Source: Primulina eburnea (taxonomy: Eukaryota > Streptophyta > Magnoliopsida > Lamiales > Gesneriaceae). From it: 64,000 nt of DNA. The stretch lies in the NCBI RefSeq assembly GCF_022965805.1, contig NC_133115.1, positions 30,061,321 through 30,125,320 on the forward strand, read 5' to 3'. The notes under the pieces are model-generated. The model saw only the letters and a list, made by a program, of their open reading frames with translations, did not search any database and was not told where the DNA came from. Both the position numbers and the translations under genes were made by a program. Positions 10,939 to 21,299 of this stretch are shown here, piece by piece. Each line of letters starts with the position of its first letter. The first letter of the stretch is position 1.

Positions 10939-11671
10939 GTAGGTTTCATGTGAGATCGTCTCACGGATATTAATCTGTGAGACGGGTCAACTCTACCCAT
11001 ATTCACAATAAAAAGTAATACTCTTAGGCTGCGTTTGGTTTGAAGGATAGGATAAACTAATGATTAGTATGTAAATGATAAAAAAAATGATTGTGGTTTG
11101 ATTGTAATATATGGTGTAAAATAATATTGTGTTTAGTAAGATTTTTAAGTGTAGGATAATTTTGAATTTTTTGATGAAAAGACAAAATTGCCCTTCCCCT
11201 TCTCGGCGACGGCGACGGCGGCGGCGGCGGCCGGCCGGCCGAAAATGGTCGGCCGGAAACGGCCAGCGGAGGGGCGGGGGGCGGCCGGAAATTTCTGCCG
11301 GCGGTCGGCCGGAATTTCTGCCGGTGGTCGGCCGGCGGTTGGTGGCGGGAAGTGGTGGTGAGTTTGAATTTAGGAGAAGGGTAAAATTGGAAAAATATGA
11401 TGGATTAAGAGTAGGATAAATAATCCTAAGGGGTGAGGATGTATTATTTTAACCTACCTAATATAACCTAATTATTTATAGGAGGGATTGACTTGGTTAA
11501 ATAATCATCCGTACCAAACGCCGGATAAAGTGGGATAAAATAATCTATCCCACTTTATCATTCAAACCAAACGGACCCTTAGCATAAAAATAATATTCTT
11601 CATGGATGACCTAAATAAGAGATCCGTCTCACAAATACGACCCGTGAGACCGTCTCACACAAGTTTTTGCC
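10939..11671 (+). repeat. GTGAGACGGTCTCAC element, copy 3, split by a MITE
   Basis: Left part 10939-11036 and right part 11579-11671 together make a complete element. The break falls exactly at ...AATACTCTTA / TTAGCATAAAAA..., where the Tourist-like MITE inserted. Confidence 0.9.
11037..11578. mobile_element. Tourist-like MITE with a GC-rich core (copy B), TTA target
   Basis: The ends GGCTGCGTTTGGTTTGAA and, reverse-complemented, GGGTCCGTTTGGTTTGAA match at 16 of 18 positions. A TTA target duplication lies at 11034-11036 and 11579-11581, the PIF/Harbinger hallmark. The 542-bp element has a GC-rich core (about 11190-11350) full of CGGCCGG. It shares left-arm, right-arm and core-flank sequence with the copy at 3500-4074. 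The 96-aa ORF at 11129-11419 is a by-product of the GC-rich core. Confidence 0.88.
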
Positions 11672-11741
11672 TTCATCTAATTGTGCAACTCAATTTTACA
11701 TCAACTATGCTCATATAGATATGACGAGTGTTCAAGAAATC

Positions 11742-11743
<2 letters not shown>

Positions 11744-11823
<80 letters not shown>

Positions 11824-11836
11824 TATATATATATAA
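11744..11836. repeat. (TA)n microsatellite
   Basis: About 46 TA units, one AT-phase slip near 11816. Confidence 0.95.
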
Positions 11837-12693
11837 AATCTGTTCCAATGATTATATAATACTTGAATGAGCACCATTAAATTTTGGTGAATGTAACAAA
11901 GACTCGATCATCGTATTCTTCGACAAAATAGTAAACAAAATGCTTCTTTGTTTCCTTTTTGGATAAATTGCATATCGACCTAGCTAGGCTTCACCCCTAT
12001 TTTAGGAAAATACACACACAGATGACAATTTGATGAAAAAAATTGGAAGTCTTATTGAGAGATGTGGCAATATATATGTGCTATGCTTCCGTGGGTAATA
12101 ATCGTTGGACAGCTTTAAATATACTGTCTGACGAGAAATTTTGTGAAACTCACATGATTTAACGACGACGATGGCTACACCGGGTTGAAAAGTCCCCAAT
12201 CAACCTACATTGGGGATGCATGGACGAAGTTGCTAGTAATTAATTTTTTTTAGCACCGACTCTAATATTGATGTCTTATTAGTTCCGTACGTAAAATTAT
12301 TATCCACAAATAAAAATGGCCCCCTGCTTATTGTTCTTGCTTCATTCAATCCATAGCGTCATCATCCACAAATGGTTGTGGCGGAGAATCAATTTAAGTA
12401 TATATATAAACTAAAATGTTATATATATATATGGTAAAATTATAAATATTAGGTCCTACAATCGATATTAAAGTCAATGAAGTGTTTGATTCTCATACAT
12501 TCCAACGAATACATACAATTAAATGAGAAAGATTGTTGATGTGTAATAATTATCTCTGCTACGAGAACAATCAAAATACAACATTTTAGTTGTTGCACGG
12601 TTTGAAGTATTAGATTTCTGTTGTTATTTATGCATATAATTTTGGTAAAACGACAAATGTTTAATAATTGGTCTGTTGCACAACTTACTATGA

Positions 12694-12739
<46 letters not shown>

Positions 12740-13474
12740 GGATAAGTGGACAACTAATTGACAAGATATGTTGATCCTTTTTTTTCCCTCATCTCAAAAT
12801 TCATTTAATTTAGTCTCAATTACAACAAATGAGATAAGTGGACAACTAATTGACAAGAAAGAGCGATAATGCTTCAAATAATGTTCAACTCCTAACGTCT
12901 AATCCTTATGAGGATAACTAGTCGTTTTAATTGGAGAATAGTCTTTCGATAAAAAGGTGTTTCCAAAATGTATAAATGTGTAAAATTAAATGGGTCGGGA
13001 TTTTCGGGTTTTTTGTCGGCCCTAATTAATTTCATGTTTTCTCTGAAATGAAAATGATAATTTTATTATATTAATGCATTATATATAAAGAAAAAAGGGT
13101 ATTAAAAAATTATGTTTAATAAAATGATATTATTTTTATTTGTTGTCATTTAGTTTCTCATGAATTCTATATAAAATCTGATGTAATATTAATTTATCAT
13201 AATTTCAGACATTGATATAGAAAGATTTTTGGTCAAGGGTCCATTTGAGATGACCTCAATACAGCTATTTAGCTGGGCCTAAACGCTTATTAGGGAACAT
13301 AATCACGTGAATATAGTGATAATTAGTGTTATTTTAATCATAATTAAAACTTAATTATCCTCAGTCTTGTCAATCATTTAGTAAAGATGACAACAAAATA
13401 AAGGTAGGGAGGGAAGCTATGGAGACGATCACTCTCTCCTTTTTAAAATTTCAAATAATCCAGAATATCTTTTT
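11837..13474. other. Intergenic with an (AAT)n microsatellite
   Basis: No gene recognised. Holds (AAT)n at about 12695-12737 and a short dispersed duplication (GATAAGTGGACAACTAATTG at about 12741 and 12833). Confidence 0.6.
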
Positions 13475-13657
13475 GAGTATGTCTCTTGTGAGACGATCTC
13501 ACGAATTTTTATCTGTATGACGGGTCAACCTTACTGATATTCACAATAAAAAGTAACACTCTTAGCATAAAAAGTAATATTTTTACATGGATGACCCAAA
13601 TAAGAGATCCGTCTCACAAAATACGACGCGTGCGACCGTTTCACACAAGTTTTTGCC
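13475..13657 (+). repeat. GTGAGACGGTCTCAC element, copy 4
   Basis: Complete forward-sense copy. Only 33 bp separate it from copy 5, which is inverted, so the pair makes a long inverted repeat. Confidence 0.9.
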
Positions 13658-13690
13658 TATCTTTTTATATGTAATAATATATAAAAATTA

Positions 13691-13865
13691 GGCAAAAACT
13701 TGTGTGAGCCGGTCTCAAGGGTCGTATTTATGAGACTGATTTCTTATTTGGGTCATCCATGAAAAAATATTATTTTTTATGCTAAGAGTATTACTTTTGT
13801 TGTGAATATGGGTAAGATTGATCCGTCTCACAGATTAGGATCCGTGAGACGGTCTCACATATAAC
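13691..13865 (-). repeat. GTGAGACGGTCTCAC element, copy 5
   Basis: Complete reverse-sense copy, tail to tail with copy 4. Confidence 0.9.
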
Positions 13866-13965
13866 TCACTCTAAAAATTATTAGTAATGTATATTCAAGT
13901 ATTAAATCAGAAAATTATATAGTTTCAATTGTTCATAAAAAAATAGAAATGAAAATATTCAACAG

Positions 13966-13968
<3 letters not shown>

Positions 13969-14025
<57 letters not shown>
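13969..14025. repeat. (TA)n microsatellite
   Basis: About 28 TA units. Confidence 0.95.
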
Positions 14026-14027
<2 letters not shown>

Positions 14028-15360
14028 TCAATTGAATTTAAATTATTCTCAAATATATATAATGTTATATTACTAAAATAATTGTAATTGAAATATATAT
14101 ATTTATACATTAGTGATATCTTTTCACCAATTTATTTTAAACTTGAGAATACTATAGCTTCCGGCTTCAATTATTACTAAAATTCTTTCAATTTTGAGTT
14201 TTTTTAACACAAAATTCCTTTGAAAGGATGATATCTTATTGGGGAAAGTAATTATATAAATGATAAGGTTAATTACATATATTATCTATATGAAATTTCA
14301 AGTTAACTCAAAAATTTCTCATGACTATTAACTTCTCTGTTTTCAGCTCTTGAGCATATATACCTTGAAAATATACACGGACAAAGGTGTGTGCACTCAA
14401 AATTTCGAAACATAGAGATTTTATGCTCAAGATATGAAAATACGAGGAATTAATATATCATTTTTTATGTGGGCTTTTAACAATCTCGATATTTCGTAGG
14501 GGTAATGTATGCAATTAAACCTAAATGATATTTTGACATTAAAAGAAAAAATTATATAAATAAGCGATCTCAAATTTTCAATTTGTAATATTTTTCCCTA
14601 AAAAATGAAATATAATTAACTTGAGATGAAACAATGAAGTATTGTTTTGAAATGAGAATTAAGTATTTTGGAAATAAATTAAACTCAAAATTTCAAACAA
14701 GACATGTAAGAATCGAATATTCAGATAATTTAAATAATCTACCAAAAATATTGGCCTACAAATTTGTCATTTGAAATGGTCCTTTCCTCCAAAGAAAGCC
14801 CATGAACAACGTAAGCCAAATAAAAGGCCACCAAATTTGGAATTGAACTTTTTGTTTGTCTATTGTTTATTAGAAAAACCGAGACCCTATAAAATAAAAT
14901 TTTCTATGAAAAATACTCGATCAGAATTTAGCCCATTTCTTCCATAAGATCTATGATTAACATAACATAAACAAGTTCTGATGTTCGAGTTGATAGAGTA
15001 TGTGAAACCAATGATCATGAGATCCCCGTCAACACTTCGTCGACAAGCTTGTTGCACATAGTTATCTACACACGGAAAGCTAACGGATATAGGTTCCATC
15101 AACAAACAGATAAAACTAGCATGAACAATTAAATTTAATTCAAAGTTATTATTTCGATATGAAAATCTTCCGGAATAGGTAGTGGAATAGAAACATTCTG
15201 CAGCAAATATTTTTTTAAAAAAATGTGTTACTTAATTGATCAGTTAAAATAGATTTAAACATTTCTATCAGTTCAACGCATTAGTGTACATATATTGAAG
15301 TCCAAGATAAATTAGAATAGGATTTTAAAAAATATCAGTACTCAATTGATTAAATTTCTT
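14026..15360. other. Intergenic, nothing recognised
   Basis: AT-rich; the 72-aa minus-strand ORF at 14887-15105 has no recognisable domain and no gene context. Confidence 0.5.
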
Positions 15361-15984
15361 AAACGTATTCAAATGGAGAAACCAGTCTCAGGAATCAGGA
15401 TCGGAAGTGTTAGCGGTACTGAGTTCACTAACAAAACTTTGGATGCTTATCTATCAAAATAGAGAATCCAGCATGAGTATTTTGCAACTAAAACACCTCA
15501 ACAGAATGAAGTTGCTGAAAGAAGGAACAAAACTCTGAAGGAAGCTGCAAGGACAATATATACTTTAATAATCCTGGTGTTTTACAAATATTTTGGGTAG
15601 AATGAATTAACACCTCATGTTACACACATGACCGATCCATGATCAACAAGAAGGCTGGTAAAAATGAATATAGAATTAGAATAAGCGTAATCTTTAATAT
15701 TTTCATGTATTTGGTTTTAACAGATATATTCATAATAATGGTAAAACTCAACTTTGTGCATTTGATGCTAAATATGATGTTGATATGTTTCTTGGATAGT
15801 CAACAGTCATATATGAGCAATCGGATGAAAATTAGTGATTTGATATATGACAACAAAGATGAAAATCAATGTTAAAAATAGAATTTACCAATCACAAGTG
15901 TAACATCCCAGATTCGATGATTGTCATCACTGTACCAAAACGTGTCTTTCCAGCGTGCTTATGTCCTCACTCACACGCACCCTG

Positions 15985-16095
15985 AGAAACTTCTCAGGAG
16001 GTCACTCATTCCAAAATTGCCCCAAGTCAAGCACGCTTAACTTTGGAGTTCTTATGTGATGAGTTACCGAAAAAAAGATGCACCTTCGTGGTATG
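15985..16095 (-). promoter_or_regulatory. 5S rRNA-like segment in the left Cassandra LTR
   Basis: On the minus strand: AGAACTCCAAAGTTAAGCGT then GCTTG (5S box A region, about 16028-16054) and GAGTGACCTCCTGAGAAG (box C, 15990-16007). These are the RNA polymerase III internal control boxes of 5S genes with few changes. The intermediate element region is altered. Confidence 0.85.
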
Positions 16096-16445
16096 AGTAG
16101 TATATATCAAATCTTTTAATCCCTCTTCAACTGTACAGTCCATTACATTAACAGTCTCGGAATCCCTCTCCTTCCGGTGCAAGACCGGTTCATTCATGTT
16201 CCCTCCGCCTAGAAGCATGTCAGGAGCCGCTCATTGTCCGTGCAACCTCATGGCACCGGCAATCATTCCCCGCCCTCTTCGGCCCCGGGCCTCACATGCC
16301 CACCAGCTTCCGTTTGGTTCGTCCCCGAACCCACATCGTACTAGGAGAGGTTGGCTCTGATACCAACTGTAACGCCTCAGATTCGACGACTGTCTTCACT
16401 GACGTGTCTTTCCAACGTGTTTATGTCATCACTCACATGAACCCT

Positions 16446-16557
16446 GAGAAACTTCCCAGGAGGTCACACATTCCAAAATTGGCCCAAGTCAAGCACGCTT
16501 AACTTTGGAGTTCTTATGTGATGAGCAACCGAAAAGAAGATGCACCTTCGTGGTATG
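16446..16557 (-). promoter_or_regulatory. 5S rRNA-like segment in the right Cassandra LTR
   Basis: Same arrangement as in the left LTR. Box A AAAGTTAAGCGTGCTTG is intact (about 16489-16507) and box C reads TGTGACCTCCTGGGAAG, closer to 5S rRNA than the left copy. Confidence 0.85.
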
Positions 16558-16990
16558 ATTATTACATATCAAATCTTTTAAGCACTCTTCAACTGTACAG
16601 TCCATTACATTGAACAGTCTCGGAATCCCTCTCCTTCGGTGTAAGATAATTTCATTCATGTTGCCTCTGCTTAGAAGCCTGCCAGGAGCCGCTAATTGTC
16701 CGTGCAACCTCATGGCACCGGCAATCACCCACTGCCCTCTTCGGCCCCGTGCCTCACAACCTGAACCAGAGATCTCATATCAATTAGTAAGACAAAGAAA
16801 TGAAGAATATGATAACCAAACTGATTTGAATCAAGCTGACTTGAACTAGACTGATGATATCCAAGTCAATGACAACCAAGCTGATGGGAACCAAATTGAG
16901 GATAATCTAACTAATCTTAATTCGAACAATGCTGATGTTAATTCACTTGGACCAAATTACAAATTGAGTAAAATTTATCCACCTCACTGG

Positions 16991-18877
16991 TGATCAGTAA
17001 ACCTTCAACATCCCACAAAACTAAAAAGCAAATAATATATAAATTATTATAAAAGTTTTCAACAATCTCGTCATTTCATAATCTTTATAAATTTATTTAA
17101 TGCATCTTGTTCTTAGGACTACAAGCTAGCCATTCGCAAACGCTTGTAATGCTAGTGAGGACTTAATCGATACATTTACCCTAAATTGGGTACATCGATT
17201 TCAGCCATTTTTGGTGAAAATCTTGTAGATTGTGGAAGAAAAACCAAACATTTTATTGGAAGCGATCATAATTAATGGTGTAAAATAAATTTGATTGAAA
17301 TTCATAATCATGTATATAAATTATTACAAATTTAGTTTCATATACCATTACAATAATGAAAATATAATTCTATTAATGCTAAATTGTCTATTTAACATGT
17401 CAGTATTATTGGATTATTTATATTTCACTCATACAAAAACGATACGAAAAGCATATATGTATTAGTGCTTTGACAAGTATGTTGTGTGTATTGAATATAA
17501 ATTTATGTTAAGTAATTTTTGGTGTGCTGTCGTTGAGTCACCAAACTTAGATTCTCACTCTCTAAATAAAATGAGTGTAATGCTGAGAAAAGTCGAATCC
17601 ACATGAAAGGGAATATTTATTTCTTTCGAGAAAAGACAATTGAAAAAGATATTTTTTTCGATAAAACTAAATATAATACTAGAACTAATTCAACATGCAA
17701 GAAGAAATAATTAATCAAAGAAATGAAATATAAAATTTGATATTACCAAGCCCTGATTCAATGGGGTTCCACTATTCAATTATATCATTGTTCATCGGTT
17801 AATATATTATTTATTTGTGCAGTTACAAGCATTTAACCTTAGAATTATAGTAATAGTCGCTAAAATCCTTGTATTTTTATAATTTAATTGAACAAACCCA
17901 GCATTCAGTCAAAACTTATCAATAATCAAATGGATACGATAGTTTTCAATATTAATTAAAAATAAAATTTTTGGTTTATTAATACAGTTAATCCTAAAAT
18001 TTAACAATCGAGATAGATGAGATTGATAAATTTAGTTTCGTCGATTTATTTATATTAAATATGTTATGATTACTTAGGTACCAATCGTTCATGACAATTA
18101 CGGATAATCAAATTCATAGATATCATAGAAAATTATATGTTAAATTAAATTGTCAGATTAACCGACATACAATTTTCATAGAATTAAATATAAATCAACA
18201 AATACTTGAACAAAACAAGAATGTTTAATTAAAATGCAAAAAACCTCGTAGTGATAAAATTGAAATAGTATAAATATCCCTTTAATTAGAAATATAAAAA
18301 ACTTAGCCTAGAGTTCTTGAGAAGAGATTAAAAAAATCTCACGCCTCCTTGTGTTTCACGTTGAAGAAAGTGAGGAAAAAGAGAGAATTCTCCTTATTTT
18401 GTATGCCTCCTTCTCTTGTTCACATATAGATGGTTAATTGGGTCAAAGGGAAAAGCCTATTAACCAAAAGAAAACATGATGTAGAAAATATCTCAAAAAA
18501 AGAATATAGAGTTTTATTCCATAAAACTCTATCTAGTATTCTTTATCCCAAAAACAACTTCTCTCGCTAAGATTTATTTTTAAGTCAAATACCATATGGC
18601 TCGAAATTTTAGCATAATATTCACAAACTTCGAGATTCAATTTCTGAAATTCTGCCAACTTCAGTTTCACATACAGCAGAAGAACAGGACAAGACGTGAT
18701 CATGCCGTTTAGAAAATTCATTTCTAATTTTTTTTTTTGCTTTAGGTCCTCCACAAAGTTCATATTAACAACTTTAATTGTGATATAAAATCACATTTTT
18801 AGCCCATATTTATCCCAAGAGTCAAAAAAAATTTTCTACAACAAAATAACAAAAAAGTGTATCAATTAAACACGTCG
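16991..18877. other. Intergenic, possibly decayed retroelement
   Basis: No gene supported. The minus-strand 76-aa ORF at 18533-18763 and surrounding sequence look like non-coding retroelement sequence, but I could not identify ends or domains. 18873-18877 (CGTCG) is the left target copy of the TRIM. Confidence 0.4.
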
Positions 18878-19245
18878 TGTTAATTGTCCCACATTGGTTG
18901 GATAAATAACCTTTGAGTGATATATATGGTATTGGACAATCCTTCCCCCTAGAGCTAGCTTTTGGGGTTGAGTTAGGTCCAAGTTCCAATCTTAACATGG
19001 TATCAGAGCACGGATTTCACCGTTATGTGTTGGACTGCCTATAATTAGGCCGTCCGTTCTGCCCATAATTGGGTCATTTGTAAACTCAACGCTCCAGATG
19101 TTCATTCCTGGGCGTTAGAGGGGTGTGTTAATTGTCCCACATCAGTTGGATAAATAACCTTTGAGTGGTATATATGATATTGGACAATCATCCCCCCTTG
19201 AGTTAGCTTTTGGGGTTGAGTTATGTTCAAGTTCCAATCTTAATA
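18878..19245 (+). mobile_element. Complete TRIM element with target duplication
   Basis: LTR 1 at 18878-18997 (120 bp, TGTTAATTGTCCC...CTTAACA) is followed at once by the primer-binding site TGGTATCAGAGC (18998-19009). LTR 2 lies at 19126-19245 (120 bp) behind a purine-rich GCGTTAGAGGGG. The two LTRs differ at about 11 positions. A perfect 5-bp target duplication CGTCG flanks the element (18873-18877 and 19246-19250). The internal region is 128 bp with no coding capacity. Relatives lie at 32711-33076 and 5010-5240. Confidence 0.95.
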
Positions 19246-19315
19246 CGTCGGAAGTGGTAATAATGAGAAATATGACAACAAAAATACAAATTATTATCTG
19301 CCTATCACTAATTTG

Positions 19316-19317
<2 letters not shown>

Positions 19318-19355
<38 letters not shown>
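19318..19355. repeat. (TA)n microsatellite
   Basis: About 19 TA units. Confidence 0.95.
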
Positions 19356-19358
<3 letters not shown>

Positions 19359-19609
19359 TAAATAAATAAATATTACAAAGAAATAAAAGAAGATTATAAA
19401 CAATAAATAATTTAAAATAAAAAAAATAAAGTGTGGAGAAGTGCAACATGGTGGGCCCGAATTCTAAAAGGAAAGCAGCTACCCACCAGGGGTGAGCTGT
19501 AACTGATCCCCTGCATCTGATTCCATCAAGCTGTGACTCACACAGCTAAGAAAATACTCAAAATGTTATTGCTTTATCTATAGATTTATTTTTTTAAAAA
19601 AAATAATTA

Positions 19610-19756
19610 AATTTTGATGTATTGATAAATATATATTAAAAAATATTCAATAAATATACCTCAATTCTATTTTAAAAAAAATAAATAAATTTTGATGTAT
19701 TGATAAATATATATTAAAAAATATTCAATAAATATACCTCAATTCTATTTTAAAAT
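19610..19756. repeat. Tandem duplication, 78-bp period
   Basis: Two nearly identical AT-rich copies starting TTTTGATGTATTGATAAATA at 19612 and 19690. Confidence 0.9.
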
Positions 19757-20042
19757 AGTATGTATAGAAGAGAGATCAAAGCGAGAAAATCATAGAGAGC
19801 GAAGGTGATGAAAATTGAAAGTTACAGTGATATTTATTGAAGGCTTCACCAACTTAATGAAATAATTAATATTGCAGGTTTCACTGTAATATAGAACTAA
19901 CATAATGTTGAACATCCTCACACATGTGGTATGTAGAAAAAAATAAAGGAAAAAATATTTTTAAAATATTGAAATGAATGATTTTCTTCTACATAATACA
20001 CTTTTTAAATTGAACTGGTAGAATAAATCATACTATAGAAAG

Positions 20043-20044
<2 letters not shown>

Positions 20045-20102
<58 letters not shown>
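20045..20102. repeat. (TA)n microsatellite
   Basis: About 29 TA units. Confidence 0.95.
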
Positions 20103-20106
<4 letters not shown>

Positions 20107-20604
20107 TTGTTATATTATTCATCTCCATGATGACCTCTGTGGCCACCAATAAGATAATATGCTGCAGATTCAGCGTATACATTTATATCAGTAACGATGA
20201 GATAACACTTATATAAACACTACTCATATAAGTGCGCACGATGTACGTGTAAGATGTCAAAAATATATATAGACTGTTGATAAAATGAACACCCAATATA
20301 TAAATTTATATGAACACTGCTGATATGACGTCATATACAATTTCAATAAGTGTGTGATTTAGATGTTACATATTTATAAAAATTTATTTATATATTTGTA
20401 TTAGTTATATTATAATGTTAAATACCATATCTTATGAGTAACTACATTTCCTTTTTAAATTGTTATAATACATTCGTTTCTTAATCATAATAAAAATGAA
20501 TATTACTTTATTCTTGTCTATATCTTGCATCTATCAAAAAAACACGAGAATATTATTTATAAATTTAATATAATAATTCGATTAGGAAAAAAAAAAAAAA
20601 GTAA

Positions 20605-20610
20605 CACGTG
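20605..20610 (+). promoter_or_regulatory. G-box/ABRE upstream of RCI2
   Basis: CACGTG within AACACGTGAAT, about 78 bp before the presumed TATA box and 153 bp before the RCI2 start codon. Such ACGT-core elements mediate ABA and stress induction in plants, and RCI2 genes are typically cold, salt and ABA inducible. The functional link is inferred. Confidence 0.5.
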
Positions 20611-20682
20611 AATTAAATGTACACACAAAACGAATACCACACACCAGATCATCACCCGCAAAGTGGTATCCCTCCAGCCTCC

Positions 20683-20689
20683 TATAAAC
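20683..20689 (+). promoter_or_regulatory. Putative TATA box of RCI2
   Basis: TATAAAC within CCTATAAACC, about 80 bp before the start codon. Confidence 0.5.
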
Positions 20690-20762
20690 CTATAGGCCGC
20701 CACCATTTCACTTCTGCCCACACTTCCCTTCTGTTCAAGAAGCAGATCTCTCAGGCAAAAAA

Positions 20763-21038
20763 ATGGCTGATGGAACCGCAACTTGCATCGACATTCTCGT
20801 CGCCATTCTCCTGCCTCCTCTGGGCGTCTTCCTCAAGTTCGGATGCGAGGTTTGATAAATTACTGCACCGATTGGGAACACTTTCATCGAATGTTTTGAT
20901 TTTTTTTATATGAGTGGAGTTAGTTTATTAACACACGCGCAAAGTTGTTCGCAGGTTGAGTTCTGGCTGTGTTTAGTGCTCACCCTTTTCGGGTACATCC
21001 CCGGGATCATCTACGCTATATATGCCATCACCAAGTAG
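20763..21038 (+). CDS. RCI2: RCI2/PMP3-family small hydrophobic membrane protein
   Basis: A 56-aa protein encoded in two exons, 20763-20849 (29 codons, ending in GAG before GTTTGA) and 20955-21038 (27 codons plus TAG, after TTCGCAG). The fused product has the whole UPF0057/PMP3 layout: a short polar N-terminus (MADGTATC), a first membrane segment (about residues 9-27) with the LPPLGVFL motif, a polar turn with CE then VEFW, and a second membrane segment (about 32-52) with LTLFGYIPGIIYAIY. The family are plasma-membrane proteins of plants and fungi that affect membrane potential and Na+ tolerance and are cold and salt induced. The length matches the family (52-58 aa). A GT...AG pair at 21072-21172 suggests an extra intron in the 3' UTR. 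Gene model confidence is high; the exact paralogue is not assigned. Confidence 0.95.
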
Positions 21039-21299
21039 TCATCGTTTCGATCGAGTTTCCATCCATCCATGGTAAACTAATTCCTTCATCTTCTATTCTC
21101 AAATATCAAACGAAATTTACATTTTGACTGCTAGCTCAACTATTATATCAATGTTATTTTTGTTTTTGACAGTTGAAGATAGCCAGGATCATCTGGAGTT
21201 TTCATTTGTGTTTTCCTATTGTTTTGCTAGCTCCTTCGTTGTTCTTCCTTCAATATTAGCAATGTTGTAATGTGACATTTGTTTATCTGGATTCAAGCA

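Larger units (their letters stand above)
15899..16758 (-). mobile_element. Cassandra-type TRIM retrotransposon (5S rRNA-like LTRs)
   Basis: Two direct repeats, 15899-16296 (398 bp) and 16368-16758 (391 bp), each start TG and end CA when read on the minus strand. Between them are only 71 bp: on the minus strand GT, then the primer-binding site TGGTATCAGAGCC against the right-hand (5') LTR, and a purine-rich GGAAGCTGGTGGGCA against the left-hand (3') LTR. Each LTR holds a stretch closely resembling plant 5S rRNA, including its internal promoter boxes, which is the defining feature of Cassandra. No coding capacity, as expected. Flanks ACAAG and ACCTG are not an exact target duplication, so the insertion is old. 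It lies inside a Copia remnant. ORFs at 16027-16218 and 16489-16728 are not genes. Confidence 0.9.
15361..16990 (+). pseudogene. Decayed Copia integrase to RT-linker fragment, split by Cassandra
   Basis: Plus-strand translation of 15395-15570 gives GTEFTNKTLDAYL, then TKTPQQNEVAERRNKTLKEA, the C-terminal catalytic part of a Copia integrase core, with a stop codon between. 15730-15800 holds a remnant of the downstream HVFGC/LGYS region (CAFDAKYDVDMFLG-like, frame-shifted). After Cassandra (15899-16758), 16759-16990 gives a Gln/Asn/Asp-rich stretch ending near PNYKLSKIYPPHW, plausibly the variable linker before reverse transcriptase. Stops and frameshifts throughout; non-functional. Confidence 0.75.

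Noticed and set aside
15985..16557. 5S rRNA genes
   Set aside because: Similarity is limited to a diverged 5S-like stretch inside LTRs and there is no tandem array, so these are retrotransposon promoters, not rRNA genes.
16027..16728. Two similar minus-strand ORFs (63 and 79 aa) that look like a duplicated gene
   Set aside because: They are the same stretch of the two Cassandra LTRs, including 5S-like sequence.
19430..19570. Moderately GC-rich stretch (GCAGCTACCCACCAGGGG, CTGTGACTCACACAGCT) that might be a microRNA precursor or conserved non-coding element
   Set aside because: No long foldback and no known miRNA sequence recognised.
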